From: Marinobacter vulgaris
GTDB taxonomy: Bacteria; Pseudomonadota; Gammaproteobacteria; Pseudomonadales; Oleiphilaceae
Direction: 5' to 3'
Assembly (NCBI RefSeq): GCF_003344045.1
Contig: NZ_QFWX01000003.1
Location: 248,001-312,000 of the forward strand
DNA: 64,000 nucleotides
The position numbers and the translations under genes are program-made. Below the pieces are notes generated by a model that searched no databases, was not told where the DNA came from, and worked only from the letters and a program-made list of their open reading frames with translations. Position 1 is the first letter of the stretch, and each line of letters opens with the position of its first letter. Positions 50,377 to 62,925 of the stretch are shown in pieces.

Positions 50377-51363
50377 TCAGTTTCCGATAGCGGCGAAAAC
50401 CCTGGTGCAGTTACGGCCATGGTCTTTCGCCCGATACAGCGCTTCGTCCGCGCGGGCCAGCCAATGATTGGCGGACTCGTCTGGAAGACGCTGGGCAACC
50501 CCGCAGCTGGTAGTGACGGAAACATCGGTGTCACCACAGTTAACGGAAATGGTGCCGATAAACTTGCGAATTCGATCGGCAACAACGCGGGCATGATTTT
50601 CATCGGTGTGGGGCAGCAGGATGGCAAACTCCTCCCCCCCAAAACGGTAGACGCTGTCAGAGTTACGCACTGCTTTCTGAAGTTCAGCGGCCGCCAGCTT
50701 CAGAATGTGATCCCCTACCACGTGACCGTGCTGGTCATTTACCTTTTTGAAATGGTCCAGGTCACACAGAATCAACGAATAGTCTTCGCCATGCCTGTCT
50801 CCGAGGCAGCACGCCCGTGCCAGCACCTCGTCCATTGCTCGCTTGTTGGGCACGCCGGTGAGGGAGTCTGTCAGGGCAGCCTGCTCGATGGCGATGAACT
50901 GGCAGGCATTACGGATCGGGCAGATGGCTGCGGCCAGCATCAGTTCGATGCCTTCGAGTTCCTGCTCAGCAAATTTCTGGCGCCGACTGAGCGAGAGGGT
51001 GCCGTAGAAGCTGCCCTCCAGATTGAGACGATAATCGCAACGGTGAGGGCCCCCCATGCCGGTGGCATACACGAATTCACGGGCTGCAATCTGGTGACGG
51101 TAATTCATGCAGTCGAAGGGTATGACTGAGCTGATCTCTTCCGCAAGGATGGCCAGCTGTGTCTCCAGATTGAGCGTTGTTGATAGTCGGCGGGTAAGGC
51201 GGGTAAGAACATCCGGGGATTCGCTCCATTCCCGGTGAGCCTGCCTGAGTGCTGCGAGCTTCTGGGGTTGCGGTCCTGACTTGTTGATCGTGGGATGTTT
51301 TTCACTCGACGCGGCCTGTTGAAGATATTTTTCGTTGTAGCAAGCAAACTTCCGGCCAATAAT
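50377..51363 (-). CDS. GAF-GGDEF diguanylate cyclase, start codon uncertain
   Basis: The GGDEF domain is complete: GVPNKRAMDEVLARA, CDLDHFKKVNDQHGHVVGD, the active motif GGEEF in YRFGGEEFAILLP, and an RxxD inhibitory site (RNSD) five residues before it. It probably makes c-di-GMP. A GAF-like region precedes it, and the coding signal runs upstream of the first ATG (51108): the frame stays open to 51390 and reads LTRLTRRLSTTLNLETQL and ILAEEISSVIPFDC, clearly protein-like. No ATG, GTG or TTG occurs in frame from 51109 to 51390; the interval ends near ATT codons at 51358-51363. The start shown is the ATT at 51361-51363, chosen only for extent. A frameshift or rare start are the alternatives. Confidence 0.72.
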   Translation of the reverse strand: MIGRKFACYNEKYLQQAASSEKHPTINKSGPQPQKLAALRQAHREWSESPDVLTRLTRRLSTTLNLETQLAILAEEISSVIPFDCMNYRHQIAAREFVYATGMGGPHRCDYRLNLEGSFYGTLSLSRRQKFAEQELEGIELMLAAAICPIRNACQFIAIEQAALTDSLTGVPNKRAMDEVLARACCLGDRHGEDYSLILCDLDHFKKVNDQHGHVVGDHILKLAAAELQKAVRNSDSVYRFGGEEFAILLPHTDENHARVVADRIRKFIGTISVNCGDTDVSVTTSCGVAQRLPDESANHWLARADEALYRAKDHGRNCTRVFAAIGN

Positions 51364-51579
51364 TAAATAATGTTTAAAAACATAAACCTATCGAATAATA
51401 TTTACATCGTTTATAGGAGTGGAAATGATAAAAATGAGTGCCGTGTCAATAAACCGGCAGTGACTTGCCATGCCGGCCGGATCGTTAAAATGTCGGACAA
51501 GGGGATTGGGGCCGCTGGCGCCTGTGGTAAACTCCTGCGCTCATTCTTTGCTGTCACTGGCGAGTGAGCGACCAACAGT

Positions 51580-52263
51580 ATGAGGTTTCAGGCCCCCGAA
51601 AGTCTTTCCGAGCAGATAGCCCAGCATATCGGGCAGCGCATCATCACCGGTGATCTGAGGCCGGGTGAGCGGATCCAGGAACTGAAAGTGGCCGGGGAAC
51701 TCGATGTCAGCCGTGGTTCTGTACGCGAATCCCTGCTGATTCTCGAGCGCCGCCACCTGGTGGAGATCTTTCCGCGCCGGGGCGCGGTGGTCTCGCGACT
51801 GACACCGGAACTGGTGAACAGCCTCTACGACATCTACATCGATTTGCTGTGCATGTTGGGGCGCAAAGTTCTGGAACGCTGGTCTGGCGCGCAGTTGTCC
51901 GGGCTCATGGGCCAGGTCCGTGAGCTCCAGGTGGTGATTGATGCCCTTAATTCGTCCGGTAGCGACGCGGCGGAGCAGGTGATGGACGCGGGTTTCGGGG
52001 TTATGCGATACGCTTACGGTCTGGTTGAAAACCCCTTTCTTGAAGAAACTCTGGAAAATTTCCGTCCCGCCATCAGCCGGACCTATTTCGTCGCCCTGGA
52101 GAACTTTCGGGATGAACTCGAGGAAACCGGTCGCTTTTTCCGACTGCTGGCCGACGCTGCTGTCCGGGGCGATTCACCGGGCCTGGAAAAAGCAATCTGC
52201 GAGTTTGGTGAACACCAGCGCCGACAGGTGCTGAGTATTCTCGGGGAAGGAGTGAGCGCCTGA
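51580..52263 (+). CDS. GntR-family regulator, FadR/FCD subfamily
   Basis: Transcription regulator of 227 residues with an N-terminal winged helix-turn-helix (LSEQIAQHIGQRIITGDLRPGERIQELKVA, with the recognition helix near SRGSVRESLLILERR) and an all-helical FCD ligand domain. The ligand and targets are unknown. It ends one base before the smc start, so it is almost certainly co-transcribed with smc. The same GntR-smc linkage is known in Pseudomonas relatives, from memory. The 216-base gap before it is unusually AT-rich at 51361-51440. Confidence 0.9.
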   Translation: MRFQAPESLSEQIAQHIGQRIITGDLRPGERIQELKVAGELDVSRGSVRESLLILERRHLVEIFPRRGAVVSRLTPELVNSLYDIYIDLLCMLGRKVLERWSGAQLSGLMGQVRELQVVIDALNSSGSDAAEQVMDAGFGVMRYAYGLVENPFLEETLENFRPAISRTYFVALENFRDELEETGRFFRLLADAAVRGDSPGLEKAICEFGEHQRRQVLSILGEGVSA

Positions 52264-52264
52264 T

Positions 52265-55200
52265 ATGCGCCTGAAATCCATCAAGCTGTCTGGTTTCAAG
52301 TCGTTCGTGGACCCGACGACGGTACCCTTTCCTTCCAATATGACCGCGGTGGTGGGTCCCAACGGCTGCGGTAAGTCCAATATCATCGATGCCGTGCGTT
52401 GGGTAATGGGCGAGAGCTCGGCCAAGTATCTTCGTGGCGAGTCCATGTCGGACGTCATTTTCAACGGCTCCAGCGCGCGCAAACCGGTAGGGCAGGCGTC
52501 CATTGAACTGGTTTTCGATAACAGTGACGGGTCGGCCCCGGGCGAATTCGTCCGGTTCAATGAGATTTCCGTTCGCCGCCGGGTCTCCCGGGAGGGGCAA
52601 TCCGAATACTTCCTCAATGGCTCCAAATGCCGTCGCCGCGACATAACGGATCTGTTCCTGGGCACTGGCCTCGGTCCGCGCAGCTACGCCATCATCGAGC
52701 AGGGTATGATTTCCAGGCTGATTGAGGCCAAGCCCGAAGAACTGCGGGTGTACATTGAGGAGGCGGCCGGGATCTCCAAGTACAAGGAGCGCCGCAAGGA
52801 GACAGAAAGCCGTATACGCAGGACCCAGGAAAATCTTGAGCGCCTGACGGACCTGCGTGAAGAACTCGGTCGACAGTTGCAACACCTTGAGCGCCAGGCC
52901 CAGGCTGCAGAAAAGTACAAGGCCTTTAAGCAGGAAGAGCGGCAGAAGAAGGCCGAATTGACGGTGCTACGGTGGCAATCCCTGGACAGGGACCTGCAAA
53001 CCTGGCGTTCCCGCATCCGGGATACGGAACTGGAACTGGAAAAACAGCTTTCCGAACGCGTCAGCCTGGAGACCTCCCTGGAATCACTGCGGGAAAGTCA
53101 CCAGGACCGTAACGAACATTTCAACAAAGCCCAGGCCCGTTATTATGAGGCCGGCGCCGATATCGCCCGCATCGAACAGAGCCTTGAACACCAGCGTGAA
53201 CGCAGCCGCCAGACCGCCGCAGAGCTGGACCAGGCGATGGCGAACCAGCGCGAGCTGGCCCGTGAGGTCGAGCAGGACCAGCAAAAACTCTCCGGGATCC
53301 AGGAGGAACTGGACATGCTGGAGCCGGAACAGGAGGCACTGTCCCTGAAGTCCGAAGACTCCGGTGAAAAACTTCAGAGCGCCGAGGATGCCATGAGCGA
53401 CTGGCAGCATAGCTGGGAGGATTTCAGTACCCGCTCTGCGGATGCCCGGCGCCAGGCAGAGCTCGCCCAGTCTCGCATTCGTTCCCTGGAGAATGCCATT
53501 GAGCAGCTCCGTAACCGTCAGCAAAGGCTGAAGGAGGAACAGGACCTGCTCGAGAGCCAGCTTGACCGCGCCGGGCTGGACGATTACCTCGAGCAGCAGG
53601 AACCCCTGGAGCTGCAGCGGGAAGAAGCCTCTGAGCGAATTGAACTCGTCCAGGAGGACCTGCAGGAGGCACGGCACCAGCAGCGGGACGCCGAGCAGGC
53701 AGCCTCCGATGCCCGTCAACAGGTACAGAGCCTGCGAGCGTCACTGGAGTCCCAGCAGGCCTTGCTTGATGAACAGATGGGAGCGCAGGACGATACCCTG
53801 CAGGACTGGCTGAATGACCGGGGGCTGGGCAACAGTCCGCGCCTGGCCAAGCAGCTGCGGATCGAGGACGGTTGGGAGTTTGCGGTCGAGCAGGTAATTG
53901 GCCGATTCACCCAGGGGCTCAGCGTTCCAGGCCTGCATACGATGCAATCCGCGATGGCCGCGGCCCCTCGCGGGCTGGCATTGGTAAGCAGTGAATCCAG
54001 TGGCGTCAACACGTCAGAAGGTCTCGCCAGCAAGGTCATTGGTGCCGGCGGTATGGCGCCCCTGCTGGCGATGGTGGACACCGCGGAGACCATTGATGAC
54101 GCCTTGGGCCGGCAGGGCACGCTGGCACCGGGCAACAGCATCATAACGCCTGAGGGAGCCTGGGTCTCTGCCGACTGGATTCTGATGCCGGATTCCGACG
54201 CGGCCCAGATCGGTGTCATTGAACGCCAGAAAAAGGTGAGTTCACTGGCGGACGAACTGGCGCGGGCAGAGGCTGCCCTGGAAACGGCCACGGATAGTCT
54301 GGATCGGCTGCTGGAGCAGTCTGAACGGGCGGAGGCCGCCAGGGACGAGGCTCAGGCGCGCCTGGCGGAGGCTGACCGGAGTCTGGCGACGCTGTCGTCA
54401 AAAATCAGTGGCCTGAAAGCCCGTGCCGAACAGATCGATGCCCGACTGCAACGCATCCGTGAGGATCTGGCGGATGTGTCCATGAATCTGGAAGATCAAC
54501 AGGAGCAGCTGCAGGAAACCCGCGAAGAGTGGCAGCAGGCTCTTGCCTCCACGGAGGACAGTGACGAGGAGAAAGAACGCCTGCTTGAACGCCGCGATGT
54601 GCTGCGTGAAAACCTGGATCGCTTGCGCCAGGAGGCCCGGCATGATCGTGATCATGCCCATCAACTGCAACTTCAGCTGCAATCCCTGAACAGCCAGAGA
54701 GATGGACTGCGCCAGACCATTGATCGGATGCAGCTGCAGAAAGAGCGCCTGGACGAGCGTCTGGATATTCTGCGGGAAACCCGCGAGAGCGCGGAGGAGC
54801 CCATCGAGGACCTGGCGATGCAGCTGGAAGGCTTGCTGGACCGCCGTCTGGCCGAGGAAGAAAAGCTGGGCGCGGCGCGGGACGCGCTTGAAGAAATCGA
54901 CCGGGACGTGCGGGACCGGGAGCAACGCCGCAGCCGCATGGAACATACCATAGCGGATGTCAGGGCCAGCCTGGAAAAGCTGAAAATGGAATCCCAGGCG
55001 CTGGAAATCCGCGCCGGCAATCACCTGGAACAGCTTGAAGAGCTGGATGTCCGCCTTCATGAGGTGCTGTCAGCATTGCCGGATGAGGCCAGCGAAGAAG
55101 CCTGGGCCGCGGAGCTGGAGAAACTCGGCTCGCGGATTCAGCGCCTGGGTGCCATCAATCTGGCGGCCATTGAGGAGTACCAGGTACAGAGTGAGCGCAA

Positions 55201-55759
55201 GACCTATCTGGACAGTCAGCACGAGGACCTGACCGAGGCCCTGGAAACTCTGGATAATGCGATTCGCAAGATTGACCGGGAGACCCGTCAGCGCTTCAAG
55301 GAGACGTTTGACCAGGTGAATGGGGGATTGCAGGCCCTGTTTCCGAAAGTGTTCGGGGGTGGTAATGCCTATCTGGACCTCACTGGCGAAGATCTTCTGG
55401 AGACGGGCGTGACCATCATGGCCAGGCCCCCGGGCAAGAAGAACAGCACCATTCATCTGTTGTCAGGTGGCGAGAAGGCGTTGACCGCGATTGCGCTGGT
55501 GTTCTCGATTTTCCAGCTCAATCCTGCGCCGTTCTGTATGCTGGACGAGGTGGACGCACCCCTGGACGACGCCAACGTCGGCCGCTATGCCAACCTGGTG
55601 AAGGAAATGTCGAAGCAGGTGCAGTTCATCTACATCACCCACAATAAGATCGCCATGGAAATGGCCGATCAGCTAATGGGTGTTACCATGCACGAGCAGG
55701 GATGTTCACGACTGGTCTCGGTCGATGTGGACGAAGCCACAGCGTTGGCGGAAGCCTGA
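52265..55759 (+). CDS. smc: chromosome segregation protein SMC
   Basis: ATPase that folds into a hinged rod and, with ScpAB, extrudes DNA loops to organise the chromosome. The 1164-residue protein has Walker A GPNGCGKSNIIDAVRW near the N-terminus, two long coiled coils rich in E, Q, R and L, a central hinge (about residues 510-640, with SAMAAAPRGLALV), and the C-terminal signature LSGGEKALTAIALVFSIF and Walker B FCMLDEVDAPLDDANV. It starts one base after the gntR stop. zipA follows after 128 bases. Confidence 0.97.
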   Translation: MRLKSIKLSGFKSFVDPTTVPFPSNMTAVVGPNGCGKSNIIDAVRWVMGESSAKYLRGESMSDVIFNGSSARKPVGQASIELVFDNSDGSAPGEFVRFNEISVRRRVSREGQSEYFLNGSKCRRRDITDLFLGTGLGPRSYAIIEQGMISRLIEAKPEELRVYIEEAAGISKYKERRKETESRIRRTQENLERLTDLREELGRQLQHLERQAQAAEKYKAFKQEERQKKAELTVLRWQSLDRDLQTWRSRIRDTELELEKQLSERVSLETSLESLRESHQDRNEHFNKAQARYYEAGADIARIEQSLEHQRERSRQTAAELDQAMANQRELAREVEQDQQKLSGIQEELDMLEPEQEALSLKSEDSGEKLQSAEDAMSDWQHSWEDFSTRSADARRQAELAQSRIRSLENAIEQLRNRQQRLKEEQDLLESQLDRAGLDDYLEQQEPLELQREEASERIELVQEDLQEARHQQRDAEQAASDARQQVQSLRASLESQQALLDEQMGAQDDTLQDWLNDRGLGNSPRLAKQLRIEDGWEFAVEQVIGRFTQGLSVPGLHTMQSAMAAAPRGLALVSSESSGVNTSEGLASKVIGAGGMAPLLAMVDTAETIDDALGRQGTLAPGNSIITPEGAWVSADWILMPDSDAAQIGVIERQKKVSSLADELARAEAALETATDSLDRLLEQSERAEAARDEAQARLAEADRSLATLSSKISGLKARAEQIDARLQRIREDLADVSMNLEDQQEQLQETREEWQQALASTEDSDEEKERLLERRDVLRENLDRLRQEARHDRDHAHQLQLQLQSLNSQRDGLRQTIDRMQLQKERLDERLDILRETRESAEEPIEDLAMQLEGLLDRRLAEEEKLGAARDALEEIDRDVRDREQRRSRMEHTIADVRASLEKLKMESQALEIRAGNHLEQLEELDVRLHEVLSALPDEASEEAWAAELEKLGSRIQRLGAINLAAIEEYQVQSERKTYLDSQHEDLTEALETLDNAIRKIDRETRQRFKETFDQVNGGLQALFPKVFGGGNAYLDLTGEDLLETGVTIMARPPGKKNSTIHLLSGGEKALTAIALVFSIFQLNPAPFCMLDEVDAPLDDANVGRYANLVKEMSKQVQFIYITHNKIAMEMADQLMGVTMHEQGCSRLVSVDVDEATALAEA

Positions 55760-55887
55760 CATCGTGACTGCCCAGTGTTCGCTCGAAGATGACAAAAACG
55801 CCATCTGGCCTGTGTTTGCGTTGTATTCATTACAGGCTTTTTTTAGAGTAACAACGATATCCGATCTGCAAACAGGACAGCACCACT

Positions 55888-58991
<3,104 letters not shown>

Positions 58992-59006
58992 AACGGCGGG
59001 GGCGGG

Positions 59007-59639
59007 TTATACGCTGCCCTCGTGCCTGCCAGCGCTGGCATATAGCCGTAGGTAGTCGGTGCTGGTCACGATCCCGGCTGGCTGGCCGGTGTCGTCGATA
59101 ACCAGGGCAGCATTGAGCTGGTGAGCCAGCATGAGCCTTGCCAGCTGATGGGCGTCGGTTTCCGGCGAGGCGGTCAGGAATGCCGGCAACTCGATGTTCA
59201 AAAATCCCGACCCCATCCCGCGGGAGCCGGCTTGATGCAACCAGGCCAGTAACCACCGCAGATCCACAAGTCCGGCTACGTTCTCCTCTGCTGTAATGAC
59301 AATGTGGTGAATGGCGTTTGCTTCCATGGTGTCGAGTGCGTCGCTCACGGTAGCCGTGGCTGGCAACGAGAACAGGGTAGGCGTGCAGATCTGGGAAACC
59401 GGCAGGTAGAGTCTGCGCTCTTTTGGCTCCCCCGCTTCCGCTGCGCTGTATTCCTCAAGGGCCCGGTGGCGGCCGTGCCTGGCTGCCAGCTGGAATTCGG
59501 CATCGGTGGTTTCGCTGTGGCTGACGTCAACTTTCTGGGGTTCTGTCAGTTCCGTGACGTCGCCCACGCGGCGGCTCCGAAATACCTCCGGAAGGCGCGT
59601 ACCGACCGGTCGGCCGGGTTCACTGACATGGATGGACAT
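59007..59639 (-). CDS. CBS-domain protein
   Basis: A 210-residue soluble protein with a poorly conserved N-terminal 80 residues and two CBS domains (about residues 85-145 and 150-205): CTPTLFSLPATATVSDALDTMEANAIHHIVI and LARLMLAHQLNAALVIDDTGQPAGIVTSTDYLR. CBS pairs usually bind adenosine nucleotides and regulate a partner; no partner domain is fused here and the target is unknown. It converges on ligA with 15 bases between stops and lies 59 bases downstream of mnmC on the same strand. Confidence 0.85.
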   Translation of the reverse strand: MSIHVSEPGRPVGTRLPEVFRSRRVGDVTELTEPQKVDVSHSETTDAEFQLAARHGRHRALEEYSAAEAGEPKERRLYLPVSQICTPTLFSLPATATVSDALDTMEANAIHHIVITAEENVAGLVDLRWLLAWLHQAGSRGMGSGFLNIELPAFLTASPETDAHQLARLMLAHQLNAALVIDDTGQPAGIVTSTDYLRLYASAGRHEGSV

Positions 59640-59698
59640 AGTGGTTTGCTCCGGTAATCACAGGGCTTTTTTGCTTATCGGCCGGATGTTGGATTCCT

Positions 59699-61621
59699 TC
59701 AGGCGCCTATAGTTTCCGATGCAGTTGCAATCCTTTTGTGGCAGCGCTGGGTGGCAACCCTTCTGGCCAGAGAGGCCGGCAGGCATCGGGGTTGTCCGGT
59801 GATACGATCTGCCAGATATTCCGCCAGCAACGGGGCGTAGGTCAGGCCCTTGCTGCCCAGACCCGTAAACAGGTCGATGCCTTCCAGGGCGCGGCCCGAG
59901 GGATCCGTCAGGGGGCCGGCAACGGGCTGGTAATCATGGGTTGTGCAGCGAAAAGCCACTTTGCCTTCAAGCACTGCCGGGTCGATTGCCGCCGCGGGGC
60001 CTTTGAGCAAACCGGGAACCATGGCCGCCAGCATGGAGAGGTTTTCCCGGTGGCTGTCGACAGAGAGCATTGGTGAGTGATCATGAAGGTCAAAGGTTGC
60101 ACCCGCGAGTGCTGTTCCCTCGTGGGCGGGGTTTATGTACCCGGGACCGCAGAGTACGACCGACGGGTTATTCAGTGATGTTTCCGGCAAGTGGGAAACC
60201 TGGCCACGAATGGTACGGAAACGGAACTCATTGGGCAGCGGAATCAGCTTGGGGCTGAGATGCCCGGCGCAAATGACCACACGATCAGCAACCACATCCT
60301 GCTCACCGTTTCCGGCAACATGCCATTTGCCATTGCAGGGAGTCAACCGGTGGACATCAAAGCCGAAACATTGCTGTATTCGCGGGTGGCGGATCAATGC
60401 GCGGCACAGTTTGCCTGGCTCCAGCCAGCCGCTGGAGGGAAACCATAGGCCGCCATTCGGGAGGGGGACTCCAGCCATGCGGGAGGCCTCGATGGCATCG
60501 ACAGCGCGAAGTATCGCTGCCGGGTAATCATTGCGTGCGGTGAACCGGGCCTGACGGCCCGCTTCCACATCATTGTAGGCCAGTTGGACAAGGCCGGTGG
60601 GATGCCAGCAATGGCCGCCGGATTGCGCATAGTAGCGCTGGCTAAACAGCAGAGAGCTCAGGCCAAGCTTTGCCTGGTCGTTGAATTCCACGCCAAGCTT
60701 TACGTACAGGGCGCCCTGGCAGTTGCCTGAAGCCGCCATTCCTGCGTCCGATGCCTGGTCTATGAGGGTTACTGCAAGGCCGCGTTCGGCGAGGTTGCGG
60801 GCCAGCAGTGTGCCTGCAACGCCGGCGCCTATAATGGCAATGGAGTGCGGAGGTCGGAGATTTTCGCCAGCGCCCATCTCCGGGCCCTTGGGTAATTCTC
60901 CGGCAAGCATCTCCAGCTTGCGCCGGAACCCTTGTGTTTTGCGCATGTTGAAGCCGGCATTCACCAGCAACCTGCGCACTTCACCGACTGCCGTAAAGGT
61001 GGCCAACGTGGTGCCTGGCCCGCTGTGCCCCCTGAGAGCCGTGATTGCGGCCTGGTCCCACATGCGGGGGTTCCTGGACGGGGCAAAGCCGTCCAGGAAC
61101 CAGGCATCGGCCTGGAAGTCCAGTTCGCGCCAGGCTTCCAGGACATCGCCGAAAAACAGTGTCAGCCGGATACGCCCGCCCGCCAGAACCAGCCGGTGAG
61201 CGCCCTGGACTGGTGGTGGATAATGCTCTAGAAGCTCGGCCGCGTAATCGCCAAGTTCCGGCCACAAGGCCAGCGCTTGCCCGAGGTCTTCGCGGGCAAG
61301 GGGGTAACGCTCGACAGAAACAAAGTGCAGGCAGCTGCTGTCGCTGGGATTTGAGACTGCCCAGGCCTGCCAGGCGGCGAGAAAATTCAGCCCGGTACCA
61401 AACCCCGTTTCGGCAATGACAAACGAGCTGCCGGCAGGGGCACTGGCAAATCGCTCGGCCAACCGGTTATGGCCAATGAACACGTGACGGGCCTCTTGCA
61501 GGCCATCATCACGACTGAAATAGACATCATCAAAACGGGTGGAGCAGGGGACACCATCACGCCACTCGATCGCGGCGGTTTCGATTGATGGGGGCCTGAG
61601 GTCCTTGGTCAATTCCGTCAC
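59699..61621 (-). CDS. mnmC: bifunctional tRNA 5-methylaminomethyl-2-thiouridine synthase MnmC
   Basis: Finishes the mnm5s2U34 tRNA modification: the C-terminal FAD part removes the carboxymethyl group from cmnm5U and the N-terminal SAM part methylates the result. The 640-residue protein shows the methyltransferase segment ETGFGTGLNFLAAWQAW near residue 70 and DAWFLDGFAPSRNPRMWD, then the FAD motif IAIIGAGVAGTLLARNLAERG near residue 260, and the oxidase C-terminus GLGSKGLTYAPLLAEYLA. It lies downstream of ppiA with an 18-base gap. Confidence 0.96.
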   Translation of the reverse strand: MTELTKDLRPPSIETAAIEWRDGVPCSTRFDDVYFSRDDGLQEARHVFIGHNRLAERFASAPAGSSFVIAETGFGTGLNFLAAWQAWAVSNPSDSSCLHFVSVERYPLAREDLGQALALWPELGDYAAELLEHYPPPVQGAHRLVLAGGRIRLTLFFGDVLEAWRELDFQADAWFLDGFAPSRNPRMWDQAAITALRGHSGPGTTLATFTAVGEVRRLLVNAGFNMRKTQGFRRKLEMLAGELPKGPEMGAGENLRPPHSIAIIGAGVAGTLLARNLAERGLAVTLIDQASDAGMAASGNCQGALYVKLGVEFNDQAKLGLSSLLFSQRYYAQSGGHCWHPTGLVQLAYNDVEAGRQARFTARNDYPAAILRAVDAIEASRMAGVPLPNGGLWFPSSGWLEPGKLCRALIRHPRIQQCFGFDVHRLTPCNGKWHVAGNGEQDVVADRVVICAGHLSPKLIPLPNEFRFRTIRGQVSHLPETSLNNPSVVLCGPGYINPAHEGTALAGATFDLHDHSPMLSVDSHRENLSMLAAMVPGLLKGPAAAIDPAVLEGKVAFRCTTHDYQPVAGPLTDPSGRALEGIDLFTGLGSKGLTYAPLLAEYLADRITGQPRCLPASLARRVATQRCHKRIATASETIGA

Positions 61622-61639
61622 TGTCCGGTCAACCCAATG

Positions 61640-62257
61640 CTACTCTGCGGTGCTGTCGGCTTTTCTCTGGGACACGCTGCGGATGATAATGGGATCTTTC
61701 GGCACATCACCCATGCCGCCTGATCGGCCGGTTGTCTTGCTGGCGATGGCATCTACCACTCCCATGCCGCCGCTGACCTTGCCAAATACGGTATAGCCCG
61801 GTCCGCGAACACCGGCATCCAGGAAGCCGTTGTCGGCCAGGTTAATGAAAAACTGGGAGGTGGCCGAATCCGGTGAGCTGGTCCGGGCCATGGCAATGGT
61901 GCCGCGAAGGTTCTTGGCTGTCGGTTTGGCTTCGTTCGGCACCGGGTCGCGGGTCTGTTTCCGGTTGAGGTTTTCATCAAATCCGCCGCCCTGGATCATG
62001 AAGCCCGGAATGACCCGGTGGAAAATGGTGCCCTCATAGAATCCATTGCTTACGTAGGTAAGGAAATTATCCACGGTTTCCGGTGCAATGTCCGGGCGCA
62101 GCGTTACTTCGATTACGCCTTCGCTGGTTTCGATGATTACCCTTGGTAATTCGTTCTGCTGCTCCTGGGCAGACAGTGATGAAGTGATGCCCAGCAACAG
62201 GGCGGCACAGAGAACAATCTGCATCACATAACGAAACGGCTTAACGGAATTTGTCAT
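61640..62257 (-). CDS. ppiA: periplasmic peptidyl-prolyl cis-trans isomerase, cyclophilin type
   Basis: Exported cyclophilin that speeds proline isomerisation during folding. From the ATG at 62257 it has 205 residues with a signal peptide (MQIVLCAALLLGITSSLSAQEQ near its start). The catalytic arginine and partners are in FHRVIPGFMIQGGGF, and other family segments are RGTIAMARTSSPDSATSQFFINL and GPGYTVFGKVSGGMGVVD. A second ATG at 62224 is possible. The 190-base gap upstream to flgN shows nothing. Confidence 0.9.
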   Translation of the reverse strand: MTNSVKPFRYVMQIVLCAALLLGITSSLSAQEQQNELPRVIIETSEGVIEVTLRPDIAPETVDNFLTYVSNGFYEGTIFHRVIPGFMIQGGGFDENLNRKQTRDPVPNEAKPTAKNLRGTIAMARTSSPDSATSQFFINLADNGFLDAGVRGPGYTVFGKVSGGMGVVDAIASKTTGRSGGMGDVPKDPIIIRSVSQRKADSTAE

Positions 62258-62447
62258 TCTATACTGGCTCACGCTGTTAGTTCCGGGGTTGTGTCTGCTG
62301 CCATCCGCCGATGGCTTGGGACTGAGGGAGGATTTTAACAGAGTTTGACAGGCAGGTCGGCCAGATTTCATGGACAGGAGAAATAGGCGATGGGGGGGGC
62401 GCGACGGACTCTATTCCAATCGTCACCCCTAATTCAGCGGGTACCGG

Positions 62448-62918
62448 TCACGCGCTTGCAAAAATGGTGCTGTGGGATACCGCTTTCTGTTCGCCCTGCG
62501 CTCCATAAAGTTTCTGGTGCCCGGCAACACCGCGGAAAATGTCAGTCAGGCGGGAAAGGCGTTTCTGGAGATGGCTGATGACCCTGCCGTTGGTCTGGTT
62601 CATTGCCTGGCAGCTTCGCAGGCGCCTGTCAGCGTCTTCCCACAGGGTGAGAAGGTCCGGCAGACCGGCACTGCGGATGAACCGCGAAGGCTCGCCACTC
62701 TCGGGGCGAAACCCCATCGCAACCAGCAATCGGATTTTCCGTTTTGCGCTTTCGCGGATCTGCTCCAGTAACCGGTTCTTTTCGCCGGTCAGTGTTTCAA
62801 GCTGGCGGATGTCAGAGCTGGAAAGGCAGGATTTCTCCTGGTTGAGAATGCCCGCCAGGGTTTCCAGCTTGCGGATATCCTGGGTTAGAAGGTCTTTCAG
62901 TTCGTCAATTGCGGCCAT
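62448..62918 (-). CDS. flgN: flagellar export chaperone FlgN
   Basis: Cytosolic chaperone for the hook-filament junction proteins FlgK and FlgL. The 156-residue, largely helical product has the family pattern IDELKDLLTQDIRKLETLAGILNQEKSCLSS at the N-terminus; the rest is poorly conserved but charged and helical. It starts 7 bases after flgM on the same strand, the standard flgMN order. No clear intrinsic terminator follows. Confidence 0.88.
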   Translation of the reverse strand: MAAIDELKDLLTQDIRKLETLAGILNQEKSCLSSSDIRQLETLTGEKNRLLEQIRESAKRKIRLLVAMGFRPESGEPSRFIRSAGLPDLLTLWEDADRRLRSCQAMNQTNGRVISHLQKRLSRLTDIFRGVAGHQKLYGAQGEQKAVSHSTIFASA

Positions 62919-62925
62919 GATTTAC

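Noticed and set aside
51370-51567. 65-codon plus-strand frame in the AT-rich gap before gntR
   Set aside because: No ribosome binding site or family likeness; it lies over the promoter region and the 5' end of the divergent cyclase.
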